Part shown: in pieces, positions 11,835 through 23,853 of the stretch
How positions within the stretch are numbered: the stretch's first letter is position 1
Layout of the letters: each line of letters begins with the position of its first letter
Source: Rehmannia glutinosa
Lineage: Eukaryota > Streptophyta > Magnoliopsida > Lamiales > Orobanchaceae
Assembly (NCBI GenBank): GCA_016081115.2
Contig: JABTTQ020001799.1
Location: forward strand, 248,001-312,000
Length of the DNA: 64,000 nucleotides
Direction: 5' to 3'
Notes under the pieces: model-generated
Seen by the model: the letters and a program-made list of their open reading frames with translations, nothing else
What the model was told of the DNA's origin: nothing
The model's database searches: none
Translations under genes and position numbers: made by a program

Positions 11835-13342
11835 GATGTGTGTAAAATATACGTGTATTTTGAGGTTTAAAATGATATATAATTAATACATTTGCACGAT
11901 TTTTACTATGTTTTTACTTGGTTTCCTTAAAGGGCATGATACTGCGTATTCTTGTAATTCTTGCAGGAAACAGAGCTTAAAATGAAGAAAAATCAGTTGG
12001 AATGCCCGACTAAGATTAACGAATGCGAAGAGAAGATCAAAACGACAAAAAAAAGTGGATAAAAACATTTCACACGGCCGGACCGTATGGTGTCACACGG
12101 CCGTGTGGAAGTGCCGGTGTGAAAATCACACGGTAGTGTGAAGTTGGATTAAAAATAGAGGACAGAGCAGGCCCACACGGCCAGACCGTGTGAAGTCACA
12201 CAACCATGTGGGAAAGGGAGGCCATCGCACCAGCTGCCCGTGCAGACTCACACGCCCATGTGAGAAAGGGCTGAAGGCAGGACCACACGGCCAGGCCGTG
12301 TGAGACTCTATTTCAGCGCGTTTTTCAGAGTTTGCTTCTCGTTCCAACTCTACAAGTGATCTCTCCAAGCATCTATAAAAGGGACCCAAGGCTTGCACGA
12401 AAATACATCACTTTATACAGAGAAAACACATCAAATAACACAGGAACAAAGGAATCGAAGAGCTTCTGAGAGCAAAAGACTAGGTCGCGAAAAACACCAC
12501 AAGACTTTCGCATCTAGGGAGCACAAGAGCTTCGAGGGCTTAGGAGGGGAATCCATCCTGACAAGAAGGGGTTTTCTTTCTATGTCTAAGAACTCTTGTC
12601 TGTGTTTATATGATGTCATAATATTTATTCGAATTTGTCTATGAGTTTGTAATCAATGTTTGACATATTTTTCGGATCTTAGGGGCATAATCGAAACTGT
12701 GGATTTGCATTAAATATGATTACTTATTTTCGTAATTAATTCATGCTTTCTATTTTATGAATTCGAGTGCTTATTTTTTAATTACTTTTTATCTGATCAA
12801 TAATTAGCATGTCATATTTGTTAGTACAAATTTCGGACAATGAGTTCTAACAAAGACGGAAATCGGATTCAGACATAAATGGATGTAACGAGTCGGGAGA
12901 CCTACAACTGTTTGTGGGGAGTCATTAAATTCGTAGATCTTTTGGGAGTTAGTAATAATTATAACGAGTCGGGAGACCTACAATTGTTATTAATCAACTG
13001 TTTATTCACCTCCCGGAAGGGAGAGTAGACTAACTTATGAATTGAACCCATAGAATTGCATGAATTGGTTTTTAAAACTTTAATCGCATTTAATATTGAA
13101 GAAGCATGTTGAGATTATGTGCCTAAGGTTGCTCTTAAAGATATTGAAAATACTTGTGGGGTTTTCAAATTTATTTTTATTTATTTTTCTTTATTTTCGA
13201 TTTTTCTTAGATTAAATAACTTGATTTTCGGTCGTTTCAATAAAACTGGAATGCGATGTTATTATAGCCTAAGTGTTTCGAATATCAATCCTTGAGGAAT
13301 ACAACCTTGCTTGCCATTTTCTATAAACTACACTGTACACTT
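11835..13342 (+). mobile_element. Probable LTR of a decayed Ty3/gypsy-type retrotransposon
   Basis: The segment starts TGATGTGTGTAAAATATACG and can be read to end at ACTGTACACTTGCA, giving TG...CA borders about 1.5 kb apart. It contains a TATA box (TATAAAA at 12374-12380). It also has several copies of CACACGGCCGTGTG-like palindromes (12072-12305) and two copies of ACGAGTCGGGAGACCTACAA (12889, 12963). These palindromes are familiar from gypsy LTRs of dicots, from memory. No second LTR is present, so it is a solo LTR or a truncated 5' end. The exact borders are uncertain. Confidence 0.45.
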
Positions 13343-14690
13343 GCAGTTGTATGAACCAAAATATTTTTGGCGAACAGGGGGGAAGATCAATTATGATTAG
13401 ACCTTGGGGGATCGGGCATACTTGTTCTCTTTACCTGGGAGGACCTGATTGTACATCAACAGACCCCATCAGAACACTGGCTAGCCCCTGCACATCCTGC
13501 GATTTACCTTGGTGACAGCGATGAGGGGCCGAAATTGCGAAACTACTGTCCTCAGGCATAATCAGACGTAAGCCTGAAAGTTGAGTTATCAAAAAAAGAA
13601 AAAAATGGGGGTTCGAATCCCATTGGAAACCGGCTTCATCGGGAGGCTCACGGGGGCAGTGTGGCATTTGACTCCTTGTACCCAGAAGTGTATAAACATT
13701 ATTTGGAATCCGAGGTTAGTCGAGGTACATCCTGCTATTCACGTTCCTTTAGAACTTGGGATAGGATTAGTCCGGTGAAGTGGAAACCTAAGACAAAGAA
13801 AAAATAAGTTGAAAAGGATTTATGTGTGGAAGGCAATGTGTGCAGTTGATTACATTCTTACCTATGAAGGACTGGACACAAAGAGGGCCAATGTATGTTC
13901 ATAGAGAAAGCCCAAGAAATAGGTTCAAACTAGTCCATATGGGCTCATCCTACAATATGCAAGGACCAAAAAAGTTTTATTATCAGTATTGAAATCACAA
14001 TCTCAACTATTTTAAATACATTCAACTTTGAAGAGTAGGGTTTGGAATGTCATAATGTGATTATATTAATTTGATGTGAACCGTAGTAAGAACGTGTATA
14101 CGTTCCAAACAACAATATGTTGTTAACCCAAGATCTTCACTAGTTCGATTAAAGATGGTGGAAACATTGACCCGTTGCTTAGCAAAGCAGGAATCTCGGT
14201 ATGCGTATCTTATTCGTAAATCGCCAACACCTCCTATAAGAAATACATCTTGGACATTCGTTCAGATCTATTTTCTCCGAAATAATTCTCCTCGCTGAAG
14301 GTTAATTACATAAATGTAATAAATTTAACTTAAAGTTTTTGTTTATTGAATTTGAAAGATTTAAATAATTTTATAAATTTAACTTACGAGTTTTTAAGTA
14401 GAATATTTTAAGAAAATTGAGTATAATGATAGAAATGAGATATATAGGAAAAAAATTGCAAAATTAAGTTTTCAAGACTGTTTTTGCAAATATTAATTGC
14501 AAAACTGGTACCACAGGAATTTCTGCGTTGCGATTCTAGTCTCTATATTGAGAAATATTCCCATAAGATTCATTTTATTGTAAAAATAGTCCCAAAATTA
14601 TATATTTATATTTTTGGTCCCATAAGTCCTAATTCTTGCATTTTTGGTCCTTGATTTCTCATATCTATCTTAATCCTCAATTTGCCTTAG
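13343..14690. other. Unassigned AT-rich repetitive sequence
   Basis: Begins with TTTTTGGCGAACAGGGGGG (13360-13382), possibly a decayed internal start of the retroelement whose LTR precedes it. The rest has no sustained ORF. The part from about 14450 to 14690 contains repeated GGTCCC and GTCCCA words and is a diverged reverse complement of sequence near 29800-30060. Confidence 0.35.
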
Positions 14691-14706
14691 AATGCTAACA
14701 CAAAAT

Positions 14707-15720
14707 GGTATCAGAGCTAGATTTATTAAGAACTTTAAGTTATAATTATTATTTTTATATAATTAACTTTTGGTGAGGAGAATTATCTCCAAGAACATGG
14801 AGCTGGACAATTGTCCAAAATGTATACATTTCGGGAGGTATCGCTAAATTTTGGCGATGTATGCACAAGAACACCAAGAAAGAATAATATGTTGGGATAA
14901 TCAATATATTGAAAAAGAGATCGCATGAGCCGATAGGGAGACCATGAGACAATGCGGAAAAAAAAGTGGTATTATCTAAATTACCTTATGATAAATCAGA
15001 CATTACTTGTGGATCTGATAAATCATCAAGAAGCAGTTCATCAAAATCAAAATCATGATTCCTGATGGAAAACCAGAATGGAGCGAGATACTTTCATACA
15101 CATCTAAGTTCTCTCAAGATCTTAGAGAAGTCCAGAAGACGATGGAGAATTATGGCAATCGCCATAATAATTTACAAATACAAGTTCATTAGATTCAAAC
15201 CCAAATGGAGACGATGACAAAATATCAAACGAAGAGTCTTGAAATCCTTCGTGATATTCAGAAATGAGTCAAGAATTTGGAGGGCATACCAAGTTCAACT
15301 GGAGGAAAGAAGAGTATAATTTTCAAAACGGTACCTTATTTGGACCAAACTGGGAAACCAACCGAAGTTGTACGAAGCATGACAGAAGATGAAAAGCTTA
15401 TTGCTATCATCAGAGGAAAATTCGTCACAAACCAAAAGTGATGGATATGAAGAAGATTATCTTTAAGATCTATATGACCTTTCTAAATCCTTCGCAAGAT
15501 TAGTAATTATAGATTTAAAGATGAATAATGGGGATGGATCTATAGCTTTGGTTACTCGTGACCAAAATCCAAGACCACCACCACCGCCAGCTAATCCCAA
15601 CGTAGCAGAAAGTTTCAGTTCACATGCGATGGAGATTTCAACGTAAGAGGAAATCCTATAATTATAACAAAAACCGAACAACGTTCCAAAAAGCCAAATT
15701 TGTACAACACACCTTATAAA
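14707..15720 (+). mobile_element. Decayed reverse-transcribing element with tRNA-Met primer-binding site
   Basis: TGGTATCAGAGC at 14707-14718 is the classic initiator tRNA-Met complement used by many plant copia elements and by plant pararetroviruses. It follows TGCTAACACAAAA, which could be an LTR end. Downstream is a broken reading frame: a coiled-coil-like stretch near 15110-15270 rich in Gln, Lys and Glu, then a short conserved-looking segment near 15330-15420. Many stops interrupt it. Neither reverse transcriptase nor integrase is visible, so LTR retrotransposon and endogenous caulimovirid remain open. Confidence 0.35.
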
Positions 15721-16247
15721 AAATCATAGCCTTTTGTTTTAACATGTGTTCAAATGTCTTATTAATTTATCCCTTTAAATAATTATCTTCTACGCTTGGA
15801 GTAGGAAACGAACTAATGTTGTGTTGAGTAGTTTCTAAAGGAGTCAGATAACTTGTAGATCATATTTCCCAAAGGTTGAAGTTGGACGGTTGTGCCGTTT
15901 GTCAAATGGTCTAAGGAAAACAATTTTCTGACTGGTGGTGTTGTGAACCATCTCACCCGGAGCTGTTTCAGTCAAAGAAATGTATGAATTTTAAGGGATA
16001 TTTAAATTTTATGGAAGCATGTTGGGCCTGATATGGTCATAATTGATTATATCCATTTTTGTTAATAAATTTAGGCAAATTGAAGCTTTGTATACATGTT
16101 AGTGAGGTCTTTGCCGAAGTATGCCTGTTAAGTTTATCGGTGGAAAAGCGACATGATCCCCTTAAGGTCTCTGAATGGAGACTGGATCTAAGTAGGTGTA
16201 ACAATGCCATGAACTAAACAGGTGACAGAAAATGAGGGCTTTAACAC
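15721..16247. other. Unassigned sequence left of element L
   Basis: No ORF, terminal repeat or recognisable motif. It could be the tail of the decayed element to its left. Confidence 0.4.
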
Positions 16248-16685
16248 TATTGGGTGCAATTAGGCTGCATCCATATTTGAGATAATAGGGAGTCCTATTT
16301 AGATGAGGTTTATCTAGAAACCTCTCCCATCAGACTCTAATCGCGTCTGGGATTGAGATATATATTGATATCTCTCCCTACAATCGGTAAGTAATTAGAA
16401 CATCTCCTACACATATAAAGAATTATCTCTCTCCTAAAATTTCTTCACGATTTTCTTTTTGGAGTATCACCAAAGTCTCCAAGGGTTTAATGTGTGCACA
16501 TCCAAGTAAATAATTCTAGTAATTATTTACACCAACGAAAGAAGCGGTTCGTGATTCGGCGTGGTTCAACCAAACTATGGGGTTTGTTCGTTGCTCGCGA
16601 TTCAATCAAGAGGAGGCTTGTAGATGGCTTAATCATGGATCAAACGGAGGTATGTAAACGGGCTTAATCCTGGCTATGTGAATCG
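16248..16685 (+). repeat. Element L 5' LTR
   Basis: Starts TATTGGGTGCAATTAGGC and matches 29074-29518 almost throughout, including ACCTCTCCCATCAG and CAAGGGTTTAA. It ends near TGGCTATGTGAATCG where similarity stops. Confidence 0.7.
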
Positions 16686-16711
16686 ACAGTTATGCTGCAA
16701 TATGATGCATG

Positions 16712-16805
16712 AATAATTGTTTATTGCATATATGTAGCAATGATATTTTTTCTTTCACAATAATTGTTTATTGCACATATGTAGCAATGATATTTTTTCT
16801 TTCGC
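16712..16805. repeat. 47-bp direct tandem duplication in element L
   Basis: Two adjacent copies of a 47-bp unit (16712-16758 and 16759-16805) starting AATAATTGTTTATTGCA. They are followed by looser TGCATG and GTGCATT repeats to about 17000, giving a degenerate repeat field next to the 5' LTR. Confidence 0.75.
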
Positions 16806-17769
16806 ATTAGTTGCATGAAAGAAAATTATTTTTGCGCATTAAGATGTTTGCAACAAATTAATTTTTTTTGTGCATTGTGATGCATGGGAAAATTATTTCT
16901 ATACATTGGTGCATGAAATTATTTTTCGCATAAGGTGCGTGAAAAAATATTTATATATTTTGTGCATTGAGGTGCAAGCAAAAATATTCTATGTGGTTTT
17001 TAATTTATGAGTTGCATGCTTTATTAATTGCTTATGTGTATGCAATTTTTTTGTGCTGCAATTAATTTTGTTGATGTGATATGAATTATCATGTGTTGGG
17101 AATGAATGGACATTGACATACGGGTGCTCATGTATTTGAATATTTACTATTTTATATTAATATTATTTGTGGGAGTTAATATTTGAAAATGGTGGTAATT
17201 TGATATCTTAATTTATTTCTTTTACTTTTTTTAGATTGATGTAGTAGGCCTCGAAAATATGTATATTTTTTATTTTTCGAGGCATGTATTTACTGAGCCG
17301 ATTTTTTGAGGCTATGTAACATCAATTTTCCGAGGATATTTTTGTTTTACTACCATAGGTCTAAATTATTTCCACATGATGCACCATATGTCAATGTCGC
17401 CCATGTGGGCTATATTTTTTTTCGTAATTACTTATATCGCATGGATGCATGTATGATGTATTTATGGACTTTGATAATTTTATTCATGGATCAGTAATTT
17501 TTATTGTGATCTTCAATTCGGTGGGAGATGATTACTAGCCTCGGTGGCAAATTTTCGATCTCATTGAATTGAAGAAAATAATAAATATTACTTTGGATCC
17601 AGAATAGTTTTTTTAGATTAGTACCTTATTGTTTGCACAATTTATTGAAATGTGTTTAGACCAAACTCACCAACTTTAGTTTAGCTAATTTAGCATGAAA
17701 ATAGACAAATTATCCAGTATTGTCGCGACTTAGACGTGGCCAATATTTTTGTGGATTAAAGAGAGTATT
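16806..17769. other. Element L internal sequence left of nested element A
   Basis: AT-rich, with scattered TGCATG-like words and no coding frame. Its last five bases, GTATT, are probably the target of the element A insertion. Confidence 0.5.
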
Positions 17770-19084
17770 TGTTTGATAAATATTTTTATCATGATTTTGA
17801 TGATTTTGTTTTGAAGCGTTTTTACACCAAACCAATGTTTCAAAATGTTGTCCAAATACTCCCGATCGATTTAAAATATTTTTACTAATTTTTCGGAGTA
17901 TTCTTGAAATTTATTTTCGATAAAAATTGGACAACACTTCTATCTCGTGTTGGACCGGTCACCCTATAGGGCAACCCGACTGAAGATGTGTGTTGAAACA
18001 CACAAACGGGATCAAGTAAAATACACGGGAGGTCGACTAGTTGACCTGGTGGTGGGTCGATCGATCCACTGGTCAACCGGTGTCTGAAGGTTTGGCTACT
18101 CTCTGTATTGCTTTGTATTCTTGCCCAAGGTCCCACACGGAGTCGCCGGTCGGACCCCATCGACCGATCGCCCTGTGTTAAAATGTGATTTTTTGTTCTA
18201 ACGTCTATTTCTACGCTGATTTGGTCGCGCTTATCGTTTTGAAAACAAAATTCTAGCCGTTGACGCAGACGAGTTCTTCCTTAAATTGTGGGATTAATTT
18301 CTAATGACTATATTCTTGATTTTAATTGTATTTTTCTGTAGATTCTCAATCCCCAAGAGGAGCCTATCCATGATCAATCATCTCCTATAAATAGAGGAAG
18401 TTTTGTAGCAACAAATAACCAAATTGAGATACAACACAACAAGATACACTCAAAGCAAATACTTGTTCTTTCATTTTCTATATTCTTGTTGTAATAGCCT
18501 AAGGTCTTACACTTTCACATCTTGAGGTCTAGGCTTGATTCTTGATTACACTTGCACCCAAAATTGTATTATTCATTATCGAGTTGTAATCTTGAATTTG
18601 TGGTCATCATTCAACACAAGATATCCTTGTGAGTGTTCTTGTGGTAAGAACACACGTGGGTGATCTAGGTGTTAGGTGCAAGAATATTGTGGTAATCTTA
18701 TCTTCTTATTGAAGAGTTTGGTGTTCTTTGAGGTGTTGAAGAATTTGGTGTTCTTCAAGGTTGGAGATTGTGGTAATCTTCACAAGGTGCCGTAGAATAT
18801 TGTAGTAATCTTCAAGGGAGATTGTGGTAATCTCCATAGAGGTGTTGTAAGGTGATGTTGTATTAATTGTGGTAATTAATATTTTTTTCTTTTTGAAATC
18901 CATCCCGGAGATACTGGGGTGGTAGACCTAGGTGGGTTGAACCTCTATAAATCGACGGGGGTTGTTTACTTCGCGCACCTACATTCTTGTTTTGGCTTGT
19001 TTGATTCGAAAAAGAGGGCATTATCGAGAAAATGGAGATAATCTATTCACCCCCTCTAGATTATCGTAGTCACTTGGACTTACA
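17770..19084 (+). repeat. Element A 5' LTR
   Basis: Starts TGTTTGATAAATATTTTT and ends CACTTGGACTTACA (TG...CA). TATA box TATAAATA at 18386-18393. Contains repeats of GGAGATTGTGGTAATCT (18740-18850) and CGACCGGTCG-related words. It matches 23854-25135 with several indels. Confidence 0.85.
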
Positions 19085-19086
19085 AG

Positions 19087-19099
19087 TGGTATCAAAGCC
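19087..19099 (+). other. Element A primer-binding site
   Basis: TGGTATCAAAGCC begins two bases after the LTR end. It resembles the initiator tRNA-Met complement TGGTATCAGAGC with one difference, as is usual in copia elements. Confidence 0.8.
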
Positions 19100-19148
19100 A
19101 AACTCTTTGGCAAGCTCGTTCCACATCGCGAGTAAAGAGGAACGATCA

Positions 19149-20465
19149 ATGGCTACGAATGAAGTCTACCTTACCGGCGCCTCCACCAACAAGCCACCAC
19201 TATTTGATTCCAAATATTATACATTTTGGAAAGAAAGAATGGAATGCTATTTACAAAGTTGTGGGTTCGATATTTGGAACACGGTCATTAATGGAGAATC
19301 TATTCTGATGAAAGACATACCTCACACCTCCAATGTCCTCAAGGACCTCAATAATGAAGAGAATAAAATTATCTCCCTAAATGGTAAAACTCTTAATATT
19401 CTTTATTGTTCACTTACCACTTTGGAATATGATCATATTGTAGGAATTCGATCGGCATGTGAAGTATGGAGAAAACTAGAAGCTATCTATGAAGTATATG
19501 CAAATGAAAGGAGCTATTCAAAAGCATCTACTTCTCAATTGGATACAACATCAAATCCAACAACATGGGATGACTTCTTACAACTTCCAACGATGAAGAA
19601 GTCGAACAATGTCTTATGGGCATCGAAGAATAAAAGAGGTACGCTCTAAACCCTATACTTCTTTTGATAATGAAGTACAAAATGATTATGTTGATTTGCA
19701 AATGATTTTGATGAGCTTCAAAATGAATTCCAAAGCTTGCTTATTAAATACAAAAATTTGAAAAAAGAATTCAATGTTTTGAAAAATGATAAAAATGGCC
19801 TATTTACTTCCTATGAATCACTTTCTGGTGCTCACACTGCCACACTTGATAAGGTTAGAAACATTGAAAAGGAAAATAGTACTCTTGTTGAGGATATTAA
19901 TTTCATGAAAAAGGATTTATTAAAATTCAACTTGAGTATCGATAAAATAACCAAAATTGTTGATGTTCATAGTTGTGATAATTTGAAACTAGGACTTGAT
20001 CATAAACCTAATGTCGTTAATTGTATGAAAAATCAAGTTTCTAAGCATGTTGGTCATTATGCTCCTAAAATTATTACTTGCTTTTATTGTGGTAAAAAGG
20101 GTCATACGGTAAATACTTGTCGGGCTAGAAATAGCTCTAATTATTGTTGGAGACCTAAAAGTCTCAAAGCTAATTCCGAAGGACCCAAACACTTGAGGGT
20201 ACCACAAAACAATGTCATATTAGGTACTCGGCAGAATAACAATCAAAGAAAATTCATACCGCCAAGAAGACATCAAATGATTGTTTCATTTGATCAAAGG
20301 AGAAGACAACATCAAAATGAATTTTTAAGAGAAAGACACTATCAACAATGGGAAGGACACAATCCTTGGAAATAGAACAATTGGAGAAGCTATCATCAAC
20401 AAGATAATTTTCAAAGAGGAAGATATCATCAACAATGGGAAAGACACAACCCATGGAAATGGCGT
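19149..20465 (+). pseudogene. gag: Element A gag, internally deleted
   Basis: Copia gag polyprotein that would form the virus-like particle. The ATG at 19149 opens MATNEVYLTGAS, followed by the family's capsid start (YYTFWKERMECYLQS). After SYSKASTSQLDTTSNP the frame jumps to sequence that in element B lies after the first zinc knuckle, so the middle of the capsid and knuckle 1 are lost. Frame breaks or stops fall near 19640-19740. A second open stretch (19737-20375) has a coiled-coil-like region and the zinc knuckle CFYCGKKGHTVNTC. Near its end the unit YHQQWE.HNPWK occurs twice around a TAG at 20373. Not expected to be functional. Confidence 0.75.
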
Positions 20466-20470
20466 AATTG

Positions 20471-21290
20471 GTAAACCGTATCTCCCTATTTAAATATGCA
20501 TTTTATTTCGTGCCTTAATTGTCAAAATAAGTTTTCAAATATTTATTTTAAAATTAAGGTCTTCAATAAATATTTGCGTTTTTTTTGAAAAGGAGACCTT
20601 GCGTGACGTTTGTAAAAAAACTCTTGAGCATTTACTTAGACTAAAGTGTTTTATTATCTCTTATGAATTTATATAGCATAAGAATACTTGTGACATCTCT
20701 TATTGCTTTAGCCTACACTTTTACCATTATATTTTGTGCAAGAATTGTTTGAGAATTGTGTAGGGTATATATATATCTTCATCTTCATCAAGAGATGCTT
20801 AAACTATCGAGGTACGTTCACTCGTATTATTTTTTAGAACTCGATATTCTTCATATCGTATAATCATGCGCTTATCTTCCAAACTATTTCTAAATATCTC
20901 TATTGTGCTATTTAAAGAATTTTTCGATTTTTTGAAAAGGCACTATTCGCAAGATCGTGTTTTAAACTGAGTCTATTATATTTTTTTGGCTCGTACGTAT
21001 TGGATATAGTCTATGGTTACATTTTTGCATGTTTTTAAAAATATTTGGGGTTCGATTTGCATTTTTAAAAGGTTTTTTTGGACAAACTACAGAAACATGT
21101 CTGGTCGATTGGTAAGACAAAGGCGGGCAAAGAAGTTTTTTTTAAAACAGGGTCTGTTTCATTTTCTTCTTCTCTTTTCTAAAGTGTCGAACCCTAGCAC
21201 TCTTTCTCTCCAAAATTATCTCAAAACCTCTCATTATCTCTCAAATTGTTTCAATCTTTGAGTTTATATCACCCATTTCATCGTATTTTC
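20471..21290 (+). other. Pol-free gap of element A
   Basis: AT-rich untranslated sequence where about 3 kb of protease-integrase-RT-RNase H would be expected. Near 21010-21090, GGTTACATTTTTGCATGTTTTTAAAA-like sequence aligns with the sequence just after the pol stop of element B (36250-36330). The junction that removed pol therefore lies between about 20470 and 21010. Confidence 0.6.
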
Positions 21291-22561
21291 ATGGCACCCC
21301 GTCAATTTACCGGACAAAATCCTCAAAAGATAAGAAGGAGGCAAAGGGGAGAATCTTCTTCTAACCCCCAACAAGATGATGTTCCACAAGGAGATAATCA
21401 AAACCGGCTTACGGAGGAGGAGATTGTTGAATTGAGAGCCGGGATTTTAATATCAAACATTCATTGGGACTCTAGTAAGTTGTCACTTCTTTCTAAGCCT
21501 CCTTCTAGAGCAAATAGGTTTCGATTTTTGAATAAACTTGCGGAGGAGCATTATGAAAATATTGAAGTGAATGATAAGAAAATTGCTCGTACTCGTATTG
21601 TTCGATTTTTGACATTTCATGATGAAGGGCATATTTTGAAATTCACGGATGGGTATCACTTTGGAATAATCCAAATTTGCACTATGATGATGAACTCATT
21701 AAACTATTTTATGCAAACATGTGGATTGTCGATGCTACGGCATAAGGACCTTTGGAACTTCACACTTATGTTAACGGTAGACATTTTGCTTGGACATATG
21801 CCGACATTTGTAATCATTTTAATGTGCCTAATGATGGAGTTGTTAATGTGGATTGTGCACATTGCAATGATGATATTTTTGGTGTTTCACTAGATGAAGT
21901 GAAAATATTTTTGGAAGTTCTACAGGAGGAAACTTATTCGACAATGCCGCCGAATTACCGAATTGTGTCTATTATATGTTCTTATTGCGTATGTGGTAAA
22001 GAAGTGAAACTTCCTAGTAATCTCGAACTATTTCTTACTTATAAGATTGTCCGGGGCGAAAGGGTCAATTATGTGGTCGTGTTTGTGTATTGTTTGACCG
22101 AATCAAGAAAGCTTACAAGGAAGCAATATACATTAGGGAACTTGATTTGTCGACTTCTATTCCTATCGGGCTACCCGGAAAATGAGGTGAACATTGAAAT
22201 TCGTCATCATTATTTTGATAATGATAATATACTACAAATGGTAAGAATGAGACGAACATTACCTCGGGTTCCCACTAGAGCCGCCAGGGGATGTGCTTGA
22301 AATCTGCGACAACCTCGGGATGATTTCTTTGACGACATAGAGGTTGAAAATATTGTAGGAAGAGGTGATAATGCCAGGGAACAAGAAGATAGGGAAGAAG
22401 AAAATGTGGGAGATGAAGAAGGGCACAATGATGAAGGAGATGATGGAGAAGATGATAATGAACCAGATGTTGAGGATTTGAGTCTTAAAGATAGAATGGA
22501 AAAAGTGGAAAGGGAAACATTTCAAGATGTTGCATCTCTTAGAAAAGAGCTCCAGAAGTGA
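21291..22561 (+). pseudogene. Element A envelope-like protein of Sirevirus type
   Basis: Position (after the pol site, before the polypurine tract) and composition match the envelope-like or plant-transposon-like frame of Sireviruses; its role is unknown. The ATG at 21291 opens MAPRQFTGQNPQK, with a basic Arg/Gln-rich N-terminus. A conserved middle follows (LNKLAEEHYENIE, RIVRFLTFHDEGH). Frame then shifts between about 21680 and 21750, and the second part runs 21752-22297 (HFAWTYADICNHFNVP, IRHHYFDNDN). A TGA at 22298-22300 is followed in frame by about 86 more codons, a strongly acidic tail ending in a coiled-coil-like stretch before TGA at 22559-22561. No membrane anchor is evident to me. 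Confidence 0.6.
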
Positions 22562-23853
22562 AGGAAGAAAATGCAAAAAAAATAAAGAGCAAAATAGGAA
22601 ACTTAAGAAATTCATCAAGGAGCTTCTCCCTGCGGCTTGCTTTTCCTCGGAGGAGGATTGATGTCCCCACCCCGTGCTTTTTCAAAATGTCTTTGCATAT
22701 TTCACTGCGATTTTGATGTATTGCATACTCTTGGTATTTTTATGGCTCTTATTGCACTTTGTATAACTCTATTGCACTAATGAATTGTTGTTGTTTTCAA
22801 AAGGGGAGTAAAGTGCTTGAAGTATGGTTGAATTGTATATTACTTGGATGGATGGTATAAAGTACTTGATGGTAAAAGTACTTCTTGATATTACTTGGGC
22901 ATATATAGCATAAGTGATTTTGATATCATATTGCTTGTATATCATTTTTGGTAAGATTATTCATTTCCTTATCTCAATTGGGTTGAACCCTTGAAGAATA
23001 TGCTCATATCTTGATATTTTGATGAAATTTGTGTTGTATATGATGATTGTTGTATGTTGTATTATTGCATTTGGTGATGAAACAATCTGGCTTGGTCATT
23101 TTTTACAAAGGGCTATATACATCTGCTTTATTATTTGACGCCCGCCACGTGTTCGATCAAATGTTTCAAAGAAAAATTCATCACCTGCATGATTCTCTCA
23201 ATTTGAAAAGTCTTACAATTCTATAGAGATCATGTTTTATCATTCAAATGAGCTTTTGCAAATCAAATGATCAACTTTTCCCCTTTTTATTTGGGATTTA
23301 AGCTTAAATGTTCAAAATGCTCGATAAATCTATTATAATTGCGCACTTTGATATGATAATATGATTTTTTTATCGTGCTAACATTCTTTTTGATGATTCC
23401 AAAGGGGGAGAAATATGTTATAAGCTCATTAGCTCAAAGAAGCTAAAATGAGCTCATAAAAGAAGCTATAAGTTATGGCTCTTTAAAGCCAAAAGCTATG
23501 GATATAAACTAGTCCATTGGATATAGTTTGGACTTATGATACTTGTTTAATGGTTGTCTTTGACAGGGGAGCTTCTTAGCTCATGATTTTTTGGGTTACA
23601 TTGTAAAAGCTAAGCTTTTAGCTTTTGTATGGTTGCTTATTTACTTATCTTGATGTGCATGTTAATAGGGGGAGCTTTTGCAAATTTTTTTTTTGAAAAT
23701 CTTCACTCCCTTCCTTGTGGCTATTTTGTTTGAATATTTGTTGCTTCAAACGGCTAGTTATCTTTTACCCGAAAATTCATTTTTGCTTTCAAAATCGACC
23801 TCTTAAAATTTCTTAAAATTGTTTTGGTTTGTAATCATCAAAAAGGGGGAGAT
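22562..23853 (+). other. Element A 3' untranslated region and polypurine tract
   Basis: Non-coding. It shares ordered blocks with the post-pol region of element B: ATTGGGTTGAACCCTTGA (22976 and 36639), CACGTGTTCGATCAAATG (23147; compare 36817) and GGGGGAGCTTTTG (23670; 37360). It ends in the polypurine tract at 23840-23852. Confidence 0.7.

Noticed and set aside
13581..13778. Small gene with GGTTCGAATCCC near its start
   Set aside because: Frame composition is not protein-like and the region is repetitive. The B-box-like word alone does not support a tRNA.
22259..22618. 119-residue minus-strand frame rich in Phe and Ser
   Set aside because: It is the complement of the acidic Glu/Asp tail of the envelope-like frame; its hydrophobicity is a coding artefact.
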